From NCBI RefSeq assembly GCF_044923475.1, contig NZ_CP137338.1, positions 3,472,001 through 3,536,000 on the forward strand: a DNA stretch of 64,000 nucleotides. The letters are read 5' to 3'. This DNA is from JAAURS01 sp044923475 (lineage in GTDB: Bacteria; Cyanobacteriota; Cyanobacteriia; Thermosynechococcales; Thermosynechococcaceae). The notes below the pieces were generated by a model. That model was given only the letters and a program-made list of their open reading frames with translations. It made no database searches and was not told the origin of the DNA. Both the position numbers and the translations under genes were made by a program. Each line of letters begins with the position of its first letter. Within the stretch, counting starts at the first letter, position 1. Shown here piece by piece: positions 17,370-26,587 of this stretch.

Positions 17370-17863
17370 AACCCGATCATATACTTGCGCCACTCTTGAT
17401 GCCCGCCATTCTGAACCTGTTTGTTAACTTCAAAATACAAACTGCTAAAAGGCCGTCTTGGATTTTGGCGCAGGGGCATGCGCGCTTCTTGAGGGGTACG
17501 ATTCCCTTTTTTGACGTTGCACTTGACGCAGGCCGTCACGATATTTTCCCAGCTATCGCCACCGCCCCGCGATTTTGGCATGACGTGGTCTAGGGTCAAA
17601 TCTTCACCGCTATAGCTACAGTATTGGCAAGCGTGACCGTCACGGTTCAGAATATTGCGGCGGGTTAAAGAAATCTCTTTATGGGGTAGGTGCACGAAGT
17701 GACGCAGGCGAATCACTGTCGGCAAGGGCAGATCGGCATACACGCATTTCCCGTTATGCTCGACTTGTTCTGCTTTTTCTTTGAGCAGTAAAACAATTGC
17801 ACGACGCCAGCTTGTAATGTTCAGCGGCTCGTAGGAGGCGTTAAGAACCAAAACTTTGCCCAT
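17366..17863 (-). CDS. HNH endonuclease
   Basis: Predicted 165 residues from ATG 17863 (MGKVLVLNASYEPLN), the conserved start of this cyanobacterial family; the frame is open further upstream but that part is not conserved-looking. The HNH fold shows CQYC (about residue 85), LTLDHVMPKSRGG (about 97) with the catalytic His, and CVKCNVKKGNRTP (about 120), the paired CxxC forming the structural zinc site. Such stand-alone HNH proteins are common in cyanobacterial chromosomes and their cellular role is not established. A 41-codon ORF overlaps the stop. Confidence 0.85.
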   Translation of the reverse strand: MGKVLVLNASYEPLNITSWRRAIVLLLKEKAEQVEHNGKCVYADLPLPTVIRLRHFVHLPHKEISLTRRNILNRDGHACQYCSYSGEDLTLDHVMPKSRGGGDSWENIVTACVKCNVKKGNRTPQEARMPLRQNPRRPFSSLYFEVNKQVQNGGHQEWRKYMIGL

Positions 17864-18101
17864 AAAAGCTTGACAAAGAGCTTTTCTACAAATATTAACA
17901 CAGCTCCTATGAGAGCTAGCTTTTGCCCCATTCACGCCCGTACAGATCGAAATCGCCCGCTTTAGCGTTGCCGCACGAGGTCGCAACCGATTACGGTAGG
18001 TTCGGTAAATACGCCTTAAGCTTTCTGCGTCAGAGCGCCACTATAGGAAGGAGAGTGCAGGCGATAAGCCAATTTAACGATCAAGGAGCGAGAAACGTCT
18101 T

Positions 18102-20018
18102 ATGGCAAAAGTGGTTGGAATTGACTTGGGTACTACAAACTCCTGTGTTGCGGTAATGGAAGGGGGTAAACCCACGGTAATCGCAAATGCCGAGGGTTTC
18201 CGCACAACGCCTTCCGTCGTAGCTTTTGCAAAAAATGGCGATCGCTTGGTAGGTCAGATTGCCAAGCGTCAGTCTGTCATGAACCCAGAAAATACCTTCT
18301 ACTCGGTGAAGCGCTTTATCGGTCGTCGAGTCGATGAAGTGGGCACTGAAATGACTGAAGTGTCTTACAAAGTTTTGAATGCGGGCGGCAACGTTAAAAT
18401 TGACTGTCCTGCAGCAGGGAAGCAGTTCTCTCCTGAAGAAATTTCGGCTCAGGTCCTGCGGAAGCTGGTGGACGATGCCAGCAAATATTTGGGCGAAAAG
18501 GTGACGCAAGCCGTCATTACTGTTCCGGCTTACTTTAACGATTCCCAACGTCAAGCCACCAAGGACGCGGGCAAGATTGCGGGGATTGAAGTGCTGCGGA
18601 TTATCAACGAGCCGACGGCAGCGTCCTTGGCTTACGGCTTAGACCGCAAGAGCAACGAAACCATTCTGGTTTTCGACTTGGGCGGCGGTACCTTCGACGT
18701 GTCTATTTTAGAAGTGGGCGACGGCGTATTTGAGGTCATGTCCACCTCCGGTGACGGGCACTTGGGTGGCGATGACTTTGACAAGAAAATCGTAGATTAC
18801 TTGGCCTCTGAGTTCCAAAAGGTAGAAGGCATCGACCTGCGCAAAGACCGTCAAGCCCTCCAACGCCTTACGGAGGCGGCGGAGAAGGCCAAGATCGAAC
18901 TGTCTAGCGTCACTCAGGCTGAAATCAATTTGCCGTTCATTACGGCAACCCAAGACGGTCCGAAACACTTGGATACAACCCTGACCCGCGCCAAGTTTGA
19001 AGAGCTGTGCGCCGACCTGATCGATCGCTGTCGCGTTCCGGTCGAAAATGCGGTACGGGATGCCAAGATCGACAAGAGCGCGCTTAACGAAATCGTGCTG
19101 GTGGGCGGTTCCACCCGGATTCCTGCGGTGCAGGAGTTGGTGCGTCAGGTGCTCGGTAAAATGCCGAACCAAACTGTAAACCCCGATGAAGTGGTAGCGG
19201 TCGGTGCGGCGATTCAGGCGGGCGTGTTAGCTGGTGAAGTCAAAGACATTCTGCTGTTGGATGTCACGCCGCTATCGCTGGGCGTGGAAACCTTGGGCGG
19301 GGTGATGACCAAGCTCATCACGCGCAATACCACCATCCCCACCAAAAAGTCAGAAACCTTCTCGACTGCTGTAGACGGTCAGACCAATGTAGAAATCCAC
19401 GTCCTTCAGGGCGAGCGCGAGCTGGCCAGCGACAACAAGAGCTTAGGAACCTTCCGGCTTGACGGTATTCCTCCAGCTCAGCGGGGCGTCCCTCAAATCG
19501 AAGTGACTTTCGACATCGATGCCAATGGTATTCTCAACGTCGCTGCCAAGGATAAGGGTAGCGGCAAGGAGCAGTCTATTAGCATCACGGGCGCTTCTAC
19601 ACTATCCGATGACGAAGTGAACCGCATGGTTAAGGATGCCGAAGTCAATGCTGAAGCGGATCGCGAGCGTAAGGAAAAGGTAGAGGTCAAAAACCAAGCC
19701 GATACGCTGGTCTATCAAGCTAAAAAGCAAGTGGCCGAGTTTGCCGATAAGGTTCCTGCTGCGGACAAGGATAAGATCGAAGGTCTGATCGGGTCTCTGG
19801 AAGAGGCGATCGCCGCCGACAACACGGAGCAGATGAAGTCCCTCACTGGAGAACTTCAGCAAGCTCTCTACGCGATTGGAACGAGCATGTATCAGCAGGC
19901 TGGGGCAGCAGGTGCGGCACCCGATTCAGATGCTGGTGCGGGCGGACCTGAAGCCTCTGCGGGTAGCTCCGGTTCTGAAGACGATGTGATTGACGCTGAA
20001 TTTTCAGAAAGCAAATAG
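18102..20018 (+). CDS. dnaK: Chaperone DnaK (Hsp70)
   Basis: Predicted 638 residues, normal Hsp70 length. The nucleotide-binding domain has VGIDLGTTNSCVAVMEGG at residues 4-21, the phosphate 2 motif VFDLGGGTFDVS (about 190) and the adenosine motif VGGSTRIPAVQ (about 330). The substrate domain begins after DVTPLSLGVETLGG. The C-terminus is Gly/Ala-rich and ends in the DDVIDAEF motif of housekeeping DnaK proteins, making it most like DnaK2. AAGGAG lies upstream of ATG 18102. Works with DnaJ and GrpE, neither seen in this window. Two hairpins follow the stop. Confidence 0.97.
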   Translation: MAKVVGIDLGTTNSCVAVMEGGKPTVIANAEGFRTTPSVVAFAKNGDRLVGQIAKRQSVMNPENTFYSVKRFIGRRVDEVGTEMTEVSYKVLNAGGNVKIDCPAAGKQFSPEEISAQVLRKLVDDASKYLGEKVTQAVITVPAYFNDSQRQATKDAGKIAGIEVLRIINEPTAASLAYGLDRKSNETILVFDLGGGTFDVSILEVGDGVFEVMSTSGDGHLGGDDFDKKIVDYLASEFQKVEGIDLRKDRQALQRLTEAAEKAKIELSSVTQAEINLPFITATQDGPKHLDTTLTRAKFEELCADLIDRCRVPVENAVRDAKIDKSALNEIVLVGGSTRIPAVQELVRQVLGKMPNQTVNPDEVVAVGAAIQAGVLAGEVKDILLLDVTPLSLGVETLGGVMTKLITRNTTIPTKKSETFSTAVDGQTNVEIHVLQGERELASDNKSLGTFRLDGIPPAQRGVPQIEVTFDIDANGILNVAAKDKGSGKEQSISITGASTLSDDEVNRMVKDAEVNAEADRERKEKVEVKNQADTLVYQAKKQVAEFADKVPAADKDKIEGLIGSLEEAIAADNTEQMKSLTGELQQALYAIGTSMYQQAGAAGAAPDSDAGAGGPEASAGSSGSEDDVIDAEFSESK

Positions 20019-20026
20019 CTAGAAGG

Positions 20027-20060
20027 AAGGCTTACCCCAGTCAATGCTAGGGTAAGCCTT
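20027..20060 (+). terminator. Hairpin downstream of dnaK
   Basis: AAGGCTTACC (20027-20036) pairs with GGTAAGCCTT (20051-20060), a perfect 10-bp stem with a 14-nt loop, 9 bp after the stop. The T-run is very short. Confidence 0.6.
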
Positions 20061-20100
20061 TCCTGTGGATCTATTGCCGTTGCAGATTGCTCCTTACAAG

Positions 20101-20140
20101 TCCCCCCCCTGATGCACTCTTTTTGCAGGGGGGATTTTTT
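20101..20140 (+). terminator. Second terminator downstream of dnaK
   Basis: TCCCCCC at 20101 pairs with GGGGGGA ending at 20134, followed by six T. A classical rho-independent shape, probably the main stop of dnaK transcription. Confidence 0.75.
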
Positions 20141-20179
20141 GTAGGGGTTCGCGCGTGCTTTAAAGGAGGTTACTGCGCG

Positions 20180-20383
20180 TTACTGTTCGTCTTCAGTATC
20201 AATTTTTGGCAAATAGGACGGACGCTCTTTGCCTTCCCAACCGACGGGACGCTTGGAGTTATAAAAGGCGATCGACCCTAGGGAGACGGCAGCAAAAAAA
20301 CCGAGGGCCAATACTCCATAGAACGCATAGAGAGAATGCGAACCCGTTCCAGTTAAGGTCGTCAGGTTGAAGGCAAAAAGCAT
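20180..20383 (-). CDS. Small single-helix membrane protein, possibly Psb35-like
   Basis: Predicted 67 residues from ATG 20383 (MLFAFNLTTLTG); the frame is open upstream to 20491 but that part looks non-coding. One membrane helix spans about residues 15-37 (LYAFYGVLALGFFAAVSLG), followed by a polar, cytosol-side tail with KRPVGWEGKERP and an acidic end. The layout recalls the small photosystem II assembly protein Psb35 (Ssl2148) of Synechocystis, but this is from memory of its general form and needs an alignment. It is a lone gene between dnaK and the reductase, read toward dnaK. Confidence 0.6.
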   Translation of the reverse strand: MLFAFNLTTLTGTGSHSLYAFYGVLALGFFAAVSLGSIAFYNSKRPVGWEGKERPSYLPKIDTEDEQ

Positions 20384-20629
20384 AGGAGCAGTATCCAGTA
20401 ACGAAACATTAAAGATAAGGATTGTTTCTAGAATACTCGCTTTTTCAAGGCGGTACTGGGTTGTTTTCCCCATCCAACGGCATTTTTTCAAGACTCGGAT
20501 TTTCTGATGCCACGACTTGACACCATAGAAGAGCGATACTAGACTTAGCGGGGGTTAGATTGTTCTGCTTAGCTATGGCGCTAGATATAGAACTCTTTCC
20601 TCGTTACATTTAGCTCTAGAGATGGTCCT

Positions 20630-23600
20630 ATGGTTGTATCTCAATCCCCTCGCGTCGAACTCAGCGAATCCCAAAGAGCGGTTTTACAAAAATATTTTGT
20701 CAATGGCGAATCCACCTGGGAAGCAGTGGTGGAGCGCGTGGCTCGGTTTGTGGCCAGTGCGGAAACGACACCGGAGCTGCGCGACTACTGGGAAGAAAAG
20801 TTTCTGTCGATTTTGATTCCGATGAAGCTGGTGCCGGGCGGGTCGATTCTGGCCAACTGCGACCACGGCACTAGAGGTCTGCTGAACTGCTTTGTGCTGT
20901 CGGCAGAGGACAATATCCACGACATTACTAAGCTGGTCTCCGATGCGGTGCTGACCACTAAGTTTAGGGGCGGGGTGGGCATCAATATCGGAGCGGAAGG
21001 GCAAAAGGGCTACATCCGTCCGAAGGGTTCGCCATTTCAGGATGGGCGAGCGCTGGGGCCTTGCGCGGTCCTGGATATGGTGTCGGAAAATTCTAAGAAG
21101 ATTACGACGGGGAATAAGGCGCGGCGCGGTGCGTTTTTGTTTTCGATGGATTGGAAGCACCCCGACATTTTGGAGTTTATTCAGGCCAAGACGCAATCCA
21201 CGATCGATGCTGGAGTCACGAAGTCGGTCATCGAGCAGATGGCTCAGTTGGTGCAGAGCGATGTGCCGTTGGCGGAAAAGCAAGAAAAATTCCGCGAAAT
21301 TAATCAGCAGCTCGCAACGGCTTGGGTGGAGACGCATTTGAGTCCTGAAGGAAAACGCGATCGCCGTTGGCACAATGCCAATATTTCCGTACAGCTCGAC
21401 GATGAGTTTTTCGCGCAGTTGGATGCGGGAGACGGTTTTGCTCACGAGCTATGGGACAAGATTGCCAGCAATGCCCACGCGACGGCTGACCCTGGCCTGC
21501 TGTTGATCGACAACGCCAAGCGCCGCAGCCCCATCCGCGATTTTGTGACCTGCACGAATCCTTGCGTAACAGCAGACACTTGGGTGCATACGGGTGAGGG
21601 ACCACGTCAGGTCAAAGATTTAGTGGGGCAACAGCACAGCACTTACGTGAATGGGGAGCTGTTTAGCACTACGTCTGAAGGTTTCTTCTCGACGGGGGTT
21701 AAACCTGTACTGAGCCTTCAAACTCAGGAAGGGTATCGGCTGCGGTTGACGGGAAACCATAGAATGCTGAAAGTGACAGCGCAGACTCGGTATCGCCAGT
21801 ACACCGAATGGGTGGCAGCAGAAGATCTTCAACCGGGCGATCGCCTGATGCTTCACGACCACCGTGTTTCGGAAGGTTGGGAAGGCGCTGGTACCTTTGA
21901 TGAAGGCTGGCTGCTCGGTAGCCTAGTGGGAGATGGAACCTTTGCGCTCAATAATCAAGGCGAGATGCAGGGCATTCTTGGATTCTGGGGCGATGATAAT
22001 CCTGTAATGATGGGTTATGCAGTCAGTTTGCTCAATCAGATTGAAAAGAAAAGTAGTGTTGGTCGGGTTTATTCTGTAACGGGTACTCAGGCGATCGCCC
22101 AACAAAAGAGCATTGTGGCAACAACACGGCTGGCCGAACTGGCACAACGATTTGGCATTAGCAGAGGCGCTAAAACCGTAACGGCTGAAGTTGAGCAAGC
22201 TAGTTTTGCCTTTTATCAAGGATTCTTGCGCGGTCTATTCGATGCAGATGGGAGCGTCCAAGGTCATCAAACAAAGGGAGTCAGCGTTCGTCTAGCTCAA
22301 AGCGATCTGGCAACCCTTGAAGCTGTACAGCGCATGCTGGCTCGGATGGGGATTGCTTGTAAGCTTTATAAAAATCGGCGAGAGGCTGGCGATCGCCTTC
22401 TTCCTGATGGCAATGGCGGTCTTGCAGCATACTTCTGTAAAGCACAGCACGAGCTGATTGTTGCTGGGGACAATTTGGGTCGGTTTGCAGAAACGATTGG
22501 ATTTCAAGATCCTGCCAAGGCAGAAAAACTTGAAATGCTGATGGGTCAGTATGTGCGGACTCCTAACCGAGAACGGTTTTCTGTGACGGTGGCGGCGATC
22601 GCAGCCGATGGTATTGAAGAAGTCTATGACTGTACGGTACCTGGGCCGCATTGTTTTGATGCCAATGGCTTAGTGGCTCACAACTGCGGCGAGATCTTCT
22701 TACCGCCCAACAGTGCTTGCAACCTTGCTTCCCTAGTGCTGACGAAGTTTATCCACCGTCAACCCAACGGCGAGATCGAGATTGATTGGCAGGACTTGGC
22801 GGAAACCGTAGCTATTTCGACTCGATTCCTAGACAACGTCCTGAGCGTGGCGGAATTTGCCACCCCCGACCAAAAACACAATGTACGGAACGTGTTCCGG
22901 CAGTTGGGACTGGGCATCATGGGCTGGGCCGATTACCTCAAGCAGGCGCGGATTGCCTACGACTCCCCCCAGCACCTAGACGAAATCGATCGCTGGGGCG
23001 GGTGGATTGCGAACTATGCCTATCGCGCTTCGGAGGCGCTGGCGGCAGAGAAGGGAGCCTGCGGCGTGTGGCCCCAGATCCAGGATGTGCGGACGGGCAA
23101 CATTTTTGAGCGCTGGGTGGACAGCGAAGGCAATCAGTACAACGGCGAAGAAGCCCTTGCCTCTCATCGGCAGGACTTAACCCAAGTGCCGCGCCGCAAC
23201 TCCACGGTGCTGTCCATTGCGCCGACGGGCAGTATCGCTCAGCTTGCGGCCTGTTCTTGGGCCTTTGAGCCAGACTTTGGGCTGACGATGTGGAAGCAGG
23301 TGTTTGTGGATGCGTCTAAAAACGAGCAAAACTGGATTCAAATCCTGAACCCGTATTTGGAAGACCTAAATCTCTCGGAAGCGGATGCGGAAATTGTGAA
23401 GCGATCGGGTTCCCTCAAGGGCACTGAATTTGCGAAGCAGCATCCCGATATTACGGCAGCGTTTAAGATTGCGCGGGAAGTGCCACCGGGCTGGCACATT
23501 CTGGTGCAGTCTAAATGGCAGGACTGGATTGATTCTTCTATTTCTAAAACGATTAATCTGCCCAGTCATGCCACGGTGGATGAAATTAAGCAGATTTATC

Positions 23601-23704
23601 GTTTGGCGGCGAAGGCGGGTTTGAAGGGAGTGACGATTTATCGTTCTGGGACGCTGGAGTCGGAGCCGATTAAGGTGGGCGATGCGGAGAAATCTGGGAG
23701 TTAA
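20630..23704 (+). CDS. nrdJ: Class II (adenosylcobalamin) ribonucleotide reductase large part, with intein
   Basis: Predicted 1024-residue precursor: exteins 1-311 and 686-1024 (650 residues after splicing), intein 312-685. N-extein: GGSILANC and LLNCFVL with the first redox cysteine. The junction TNP/C...HN/CGEIFLPP shows that the intein sits directly before the catalytic thiyl-radical cysteine of NPCGE. C-extein: CNLASL, NSTVLSIAPTGSIAQLA (class II PTGSI loop) and GVTIYRSG near the end. The protein lacks the C-terminal redox CxxC tail; that part is encoded separately by the gene at 23900. Makes deoxyribonucleotides without oxygen using coenzyme B12. ATG 20630. Confidence 0.93.
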   Translation: MVVSQSPRVELSESQRAVLQKYFVNGESTWEAVVERVARFVASAETTPELRDYWEEKFLSILIPMKLVPGGSILANCDHGTRGLLNCFVLSAEDNIHDITKLVSDAVLTTKFRGGVGINIGAEGQKGYIRPKGSPFQDGRALGPCAVLDMVSENSKKITTGNKARRGAFLFSMDWKHPDILEFIQAKTQSTIDAGVTKSVIEQMAQLVQSDVPLAEKQEKFREINQQLATAWVETHLSPEGKRDRRWHNANISVQLDDEFFAQLDAGDGFAHELWDKIASNAHATADPGLLLIDNAKRRSPIRDFVTCTNPCVTADTWVHTGEGPRQVKDLVGQQHSTYVNGELFSTTSEGFFSTGVKPVLSLQTQEGYRLRLTGNHRMLKVTAQTRYRQYTEWVAAEDLQPGDRLMLHDHRVSEGWEGAGTFDEGWLLGSLVGDGTFALNNQGEMQGILGFWGDDNPVMMGYAVSLLNQIEKKSSVGRVYSVTGTQAIAQQKSIVATTRLAELAQRFGISRGAKTVTAEVEQASFAFYQGFLRGLFDADGSVQGHQTKGVSVRLAQSDLATLEAVQRMLARMGIACKLYKNRREAGDRLLPDGNGGLAAYFCKAQHELIVAGDNLGRFAETIGFQDPAKAEKLEMLMGQYVRTPNRERFSVTVAAIAADGIEEVYDCTVPGPHCFDANGLVAHNCGEIFLPPNSACNLASLVLTKFIHRQPNGEIEIDWQDLAETVAISTRFLDNVLSVAEFATPDQKHNVRNVFRQLGLGIMGWADYLKQARIAYDSPQHLDEIDRWGGWIANYAYRASEALAAEKGACGVWPQIQDVRTGNIFERWVDSEGNQYNGEEALASHRQDLTQVPRRNSTVLSIAPTGSIAQLAACSWAFEPDFGLTMWKQVFVDASKNEQNWIQILNPYLEDLNLSEADAEIVKRSGSLKGTEFAKQHPDITAAFKIAREVPPGWHILVQSKWQDWIDSSISKTINLPSHATVDEIKQIYRLAAKAGLKGVTIYRSGTLESEPIKVGDAEKSGS
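21563..22684 (+). other. Intein with LAGLIDADG endonuclease inside nrdJ
   Basis: In-frame 374-residue insertion. It starts with Cys (block A: CVTADTWVHTGEG), has the block B TGNH motif (LTGNHRMLKV), two dodecapeptide motifs (LLGSLVGDGTF near residue 428; LRGLFDADGSV near residue 531), block F (VYDCTVPGPHCFDANG) and ends VAHN followed by Cys. All residues needed for splicing and both acidic endonuclease residues (D in GDG and DADG) are present, so splicing and homing activity look intact. The +1 Cys is also the reductase's catalytic cysteine. Confidence 0.93.
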
Positions 23705-23808
23705 GAGAATCTCTCCCCTAAGTCTCCCTGTTTCAGGTAAGGCTAACTCATTGAAGAAAGAATCATCCCCAATGAGCTGACCAAACCAAAAAAATACGAA
23801 AAGTCTAA

Positions 23809-23873
23809 GTTGGGTGAGCGAAGCCGAACCCAACACCTCCGCCGATGCTGGGATTCGACTCCGCTCACCCAGC
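23809..23873. repeat. Inverted repeat between the two reductase genes
   Basis: GTTGGGTGAGCG (23809-23820) and CGCTCACCCAGC (23862-23873) match 11 of 12 as an inverted pair; AACCCAAC at 23827-23834 offers an alternative partner for the left arm. This type of GTTGGGT-containing hairpin is a common dispersed element in cyanobacteria. It lies in the 195-bp gap between nrdJ and its C-terminal part and may attenuate or stabilise the transcript. Confidence 0.45.
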
Positions 23874-23899
23874 GATGCAAATGATTTGGTATTTAAACA

Positions 23900-24778
23900 A
23901 TGGCAAGTACACAAGCTTTATTGACCCTAGTCGATTCTTTCCCTGAAGCGTTTTTTGACCCGGAGGGGGCGCAGGCTAGCGTTAGCACAACGCAAGGGAA
24001 CCAGCGCCAAGAGGCAGTTCGGATTCAGGCGCTTTTGGATTTGGCAACGGAATTTCCTGAAGCGTTTGCTGACCCAGAGGCACCCGTTGCAACGTCTGCT
24101 GTGGCGACGGCTCCTGCACCGGAGGTTCAACCTGTGGTGGAAGAGGTGGCGGCTCCGACTGCGCATGCAAGTTTACCTGCTGGGTACGAACTTTCGCTCA
24201 ACCGCACGATTCCAACGTTTACTTGGGGCAATATTGAGGCGCACTTAAGCTATTCGACGGCGGGGCTAGCGTCGCTGTGGCTGGTGGCGGGCAAGTCGGG
24301 GACGGAGATTCAGTCGCTGTGCGAGGCGATCTGTCGGTTGACGAATTTGCTGTTGACTTATCAGGTGCCTGTTGCGGAGATTGTACGGCAGTTGCGCGGC
24401 ATTCGCGGGGCGGATTCTGAAGGGCTTGGCCCCCATCGGGTGTTGGGGTTGGCGGATCTGATTGGCAAGGTGTTGCAGGAGGCTCCGGCGACGTTGGCGG
24501 TTGGGGCTGCTGCTCCGGTGGCGGTGGAACAGGCTGGGACATCCGCGGCGACTGTGCTGGAACCTGCGAAGGTTGAGGCTGCGATGCCTTTGGGCAATTC
24601 TCAGAATGGCAAGTCTGTAGTGAAATTAGGTAGCGAGTTGTTATCGCCTTCGTTACTCGATTTATCGGAGAACAATCATCGAATGGGTCTTTGTGCTGAA
24701 TGTGGCTCTGAGTTGCAGGCAATGAATGGTTGCTCTGGTGGGGCCTGTCTGGTGTGCGGATTCAGTAGCTGCTCTTAA
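23900..24778 (+). CDS. Class II ribonucleotide reductase C-terminal part (NrdJb-like, TSCPD + zinc tail)
   Basis: Predicted 292 residues. Residues 1-60 hold two copies of a short repeat (ALLTLVDSFPEAFFDPEG and ALLDLATEFPEAFADPEA). A linker rich in Ala/Pro/Val follows. Residues about 95-200 match the TSCPD domain found at the C-terminus of B12-dependent reductases (LVAGKSGTEIQSLCEAICRL, VAEIVRQLRGIRG). The end carries C265, C268, C278, C283, C286 and C291, like the CxxC...CxxCG-S-C tail of class II enzymes that re-reduces the active-site disulfide. As NrdJ at 20630 lacks this tail, this is very likely its partner, a split NrdJa/NrdJb arrangement. The gap is 195 bp, same strand. Confidence 0.8.
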   Translation: MASTQALLTLVDSFPEAFFDPEGAQASVSTTQGNQRQEAVRIQALLDLATEFPEAFADPEAPVATSAVATAPAPEVQPVVEEVAAPTAHASLPAGYELSLNRTIPTFTWGNIEAHLSYSTAGLASLWLVAGKSGTEIQSLCEAICRLTNLLLTYQVPVAEIVRQLRGIRGADSEGLGPHRVLGLADLIGKVLQEAPATLAVGAAAPVAVEQAGTSAATVLEPAKVEAAMPLGNSQNGKSVVKLGSELLSPSLLDLSENNHRMGLCAECGSELQAMNGCSGGACLVCGFSSCS

Positions 24779-24858
24779 TTCGGTTAGGTATAAGCTTCTT
24801 TTTAGAGGCATTTCTGTAACATTTTCAAGAGTGGCGTTAAACGTCTGAAAGAATTTTG

Positions 24859-26291
24859 ATGAATTACATAAAAAATATGTTGCAGGATCAGAAAAAACCA
24901 GAAGAGGTTTTTACTCCGAGGGCTTCAGATGTCAATGAATCAATGTATGTAGACCGACCAGAGTTGGAATCCGCATTAACGAAAGGTCTACGCAGTGGTA
25001 TGCATCTGTTGATATCTTAGTGGTGCAGAAAACTTTTTAGGCCTATTTAGAGCGGATTTACCATAGGCTCAAGCTACCTATTTCCGTTAATTTTTTGTAT
25101 ATTCTCAATAAATGGCCTTGTTGAGAATAACGAGTTTACAGGGTTTCAGGAGTTTTCTGCACCACTAAGCTGTTGATATATGGAGAGAGTGGCAGTGGAA
25201 AGACTTGGTTATACAAAAAAGTTCTGAAGAATCTAGGTGTTAATGTGTATATTGCCAATTTGGCAAATGCATCTAGACTTAAATCTATTAATGCTGAGTT
25301 CTCAAATTTAGTAAACAGAGAAAAACAAGCAAGACAAACTGGTTATAGTGAGACAAAAAAAGCAGATTTGAGTGCGGGCATTGCTTCCGGAGGGTTACAG
25401 CATCAAAATCAGTATAGTTTTAGCGAAAAAGAACCTTTTGAAGCGTGTCTAAGCCATATTCGCAGCTTGAGCGGTGATGGACAAGCAATTCTTGTGCTTG
25501 ATAATCTTGAGTCTATTAGATCTGATCAAAATCTTTTGACTGAGTTAGCAAACATTATAACCCTACTGGATGATGAACGTTATGCCTTTTACAAAATAAA
25601 TATTTTAATAGTTGGTGTGCCTGGTGATCTGCGCGAGTATTATCAAGCAACGCCAAATCTAGCTACTGTAGCCAATCGGATTAGAGAGTTACCTGAGGTT
25701 TCAAGGATGACCTTAGAGCAGTGTAAATACCTTATTAATCAAGGTTTTATTCAGGAGCTAAAATACTCGATTGATAACATTAGTGATCTTGAGTCCCATA
25801 TTTCCTGGGTAACTGATCGTTTGCCTCAGAGAATACATGAGTTTTGCTTAGAACTTGCATTTCTTGGAGAGAAAGTTGGTCGCAGAATAGAATTTCGTTT
25901 ATTAGATGAGGCTGATAAATTCTGGCTCAATCAATCTCTTGCATCAAATTATACAGTCATAGAGTCAATGATGAATGAGCGTAGTACTCTTGTTGGCAGA
26001 AGAAATCAAACACTGTATTCACTTGGTCTGATTGAAGTTGAGGAGTTTAAATGGTCTGATGTTGAATCTATTCTTAGAAGAGAATTCCCATCGTCTACAA
26101 ATAATTTAACCTTAAATATTCCTCAGATTTTGAGTGGATTGTCAACTCAAGATAATCCAATAATTAAGCGATCTCCTAAAGGTGATGCATATTGTTTTTC
26201 TGATCCAAAGTACAGAATGTGTTTGAGGGCCATGCTAAGAAAGAGTACAAATTATGATTCAGTCGAAAAACTGCCTATTTCTGATATGTAA
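24859..26291 (+). pseudogene. P-loop ATPase gene interrupted by a MITE
   Basis: ATG 24859 opens a frame (VFTPRASDVNESMYVDRPEL) that meets a stop inside the insertion at 25018. Removing the insertion and one 10-bp target copy restores a continuous 422-residue frame through HLLIYGESGSGKTWLYKK (Walker A, residues about 55-62) and ILVLDNLES (Walker B) to TAA 26291. A TTG at 25173 could still start a 372-residue protein with Walker A at its very beginning. The rest is helical with no domain I recognise; a STAND/AAA-like defence or signalling ATPase is possible. The gene is AT-rich and lies at the left edge of the accessory island. Confidence 0.75.
25016..25169. mobile_element. 154-bp MITE with 19-bp perfect terminal inverted repeats
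   Basis: CTTAGTGGTGCAGAAAACT at 25016-25034 is the exact reverse complement of 25151-25169. The element is bordered by a 10-bp direct repeat CTGTTGATAT (25006-25015 and 25170-25179), the target duplication. It encodes no protein. Parent transposase unknown; a 10-bp duplication would fit IS4-like families. Confidence 0.93.
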
Positions 26292-26457
26292 CTTTGCCTA
26301 AGTGAGGCTAGTTATTGTAGGTGAGATTGAAGAATGAAACCTAATCTCCAGAGTTGGTTAGCAATGTTCCGAGAGCATTGATGGATACAGTTCCACATCT
26401 AGCCAATGACAAATAAGCGTAGAGTATTCAAAGTTTGTCTAGCCAGTTTGTGAATGG

Positions 26458-26529
26458 GCGATCGCCTTGCCCAAGACTTTGCTAGAGCGGGGCGATCGCC
26501 CTGTGTGTTGGTCGTTCGAGGGCGATCGC
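26458..26529. repeat. 72-bp HIP1-bearing repeat, copy a
   Basis: Opens with GCGATCGCC, contains TGCCCAAGA.TTTGCT, a central palindrome GGGCGATCGCCC, the GTGTTGGT segment, and closes with GGGCGATCGC. HIP1 cores sit at offsets 0, 34 and 64. It lies 58 bp upstream of the VapBC pair. The rest of the 26292-26587 stretch shows nothing else. Confidence 0.85.
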
Positions 26530-26587
26530 GCATAATAGAATCAAGAATCCTCAAGCGCCATCATCGATCGCCCAAAAGGTCAGAATT

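Noticed and set aside
17987..18101. tRNA or CIRCE upstream of dnaK
   Set aside because: No cloverleaf and no TTAGCACTC inverted repeat was found.
20684..21445. 253-codon minus-strand open frame in nrdJ
   Set aside because: Antisense shadow of the conserved reductase; no domain pattern.
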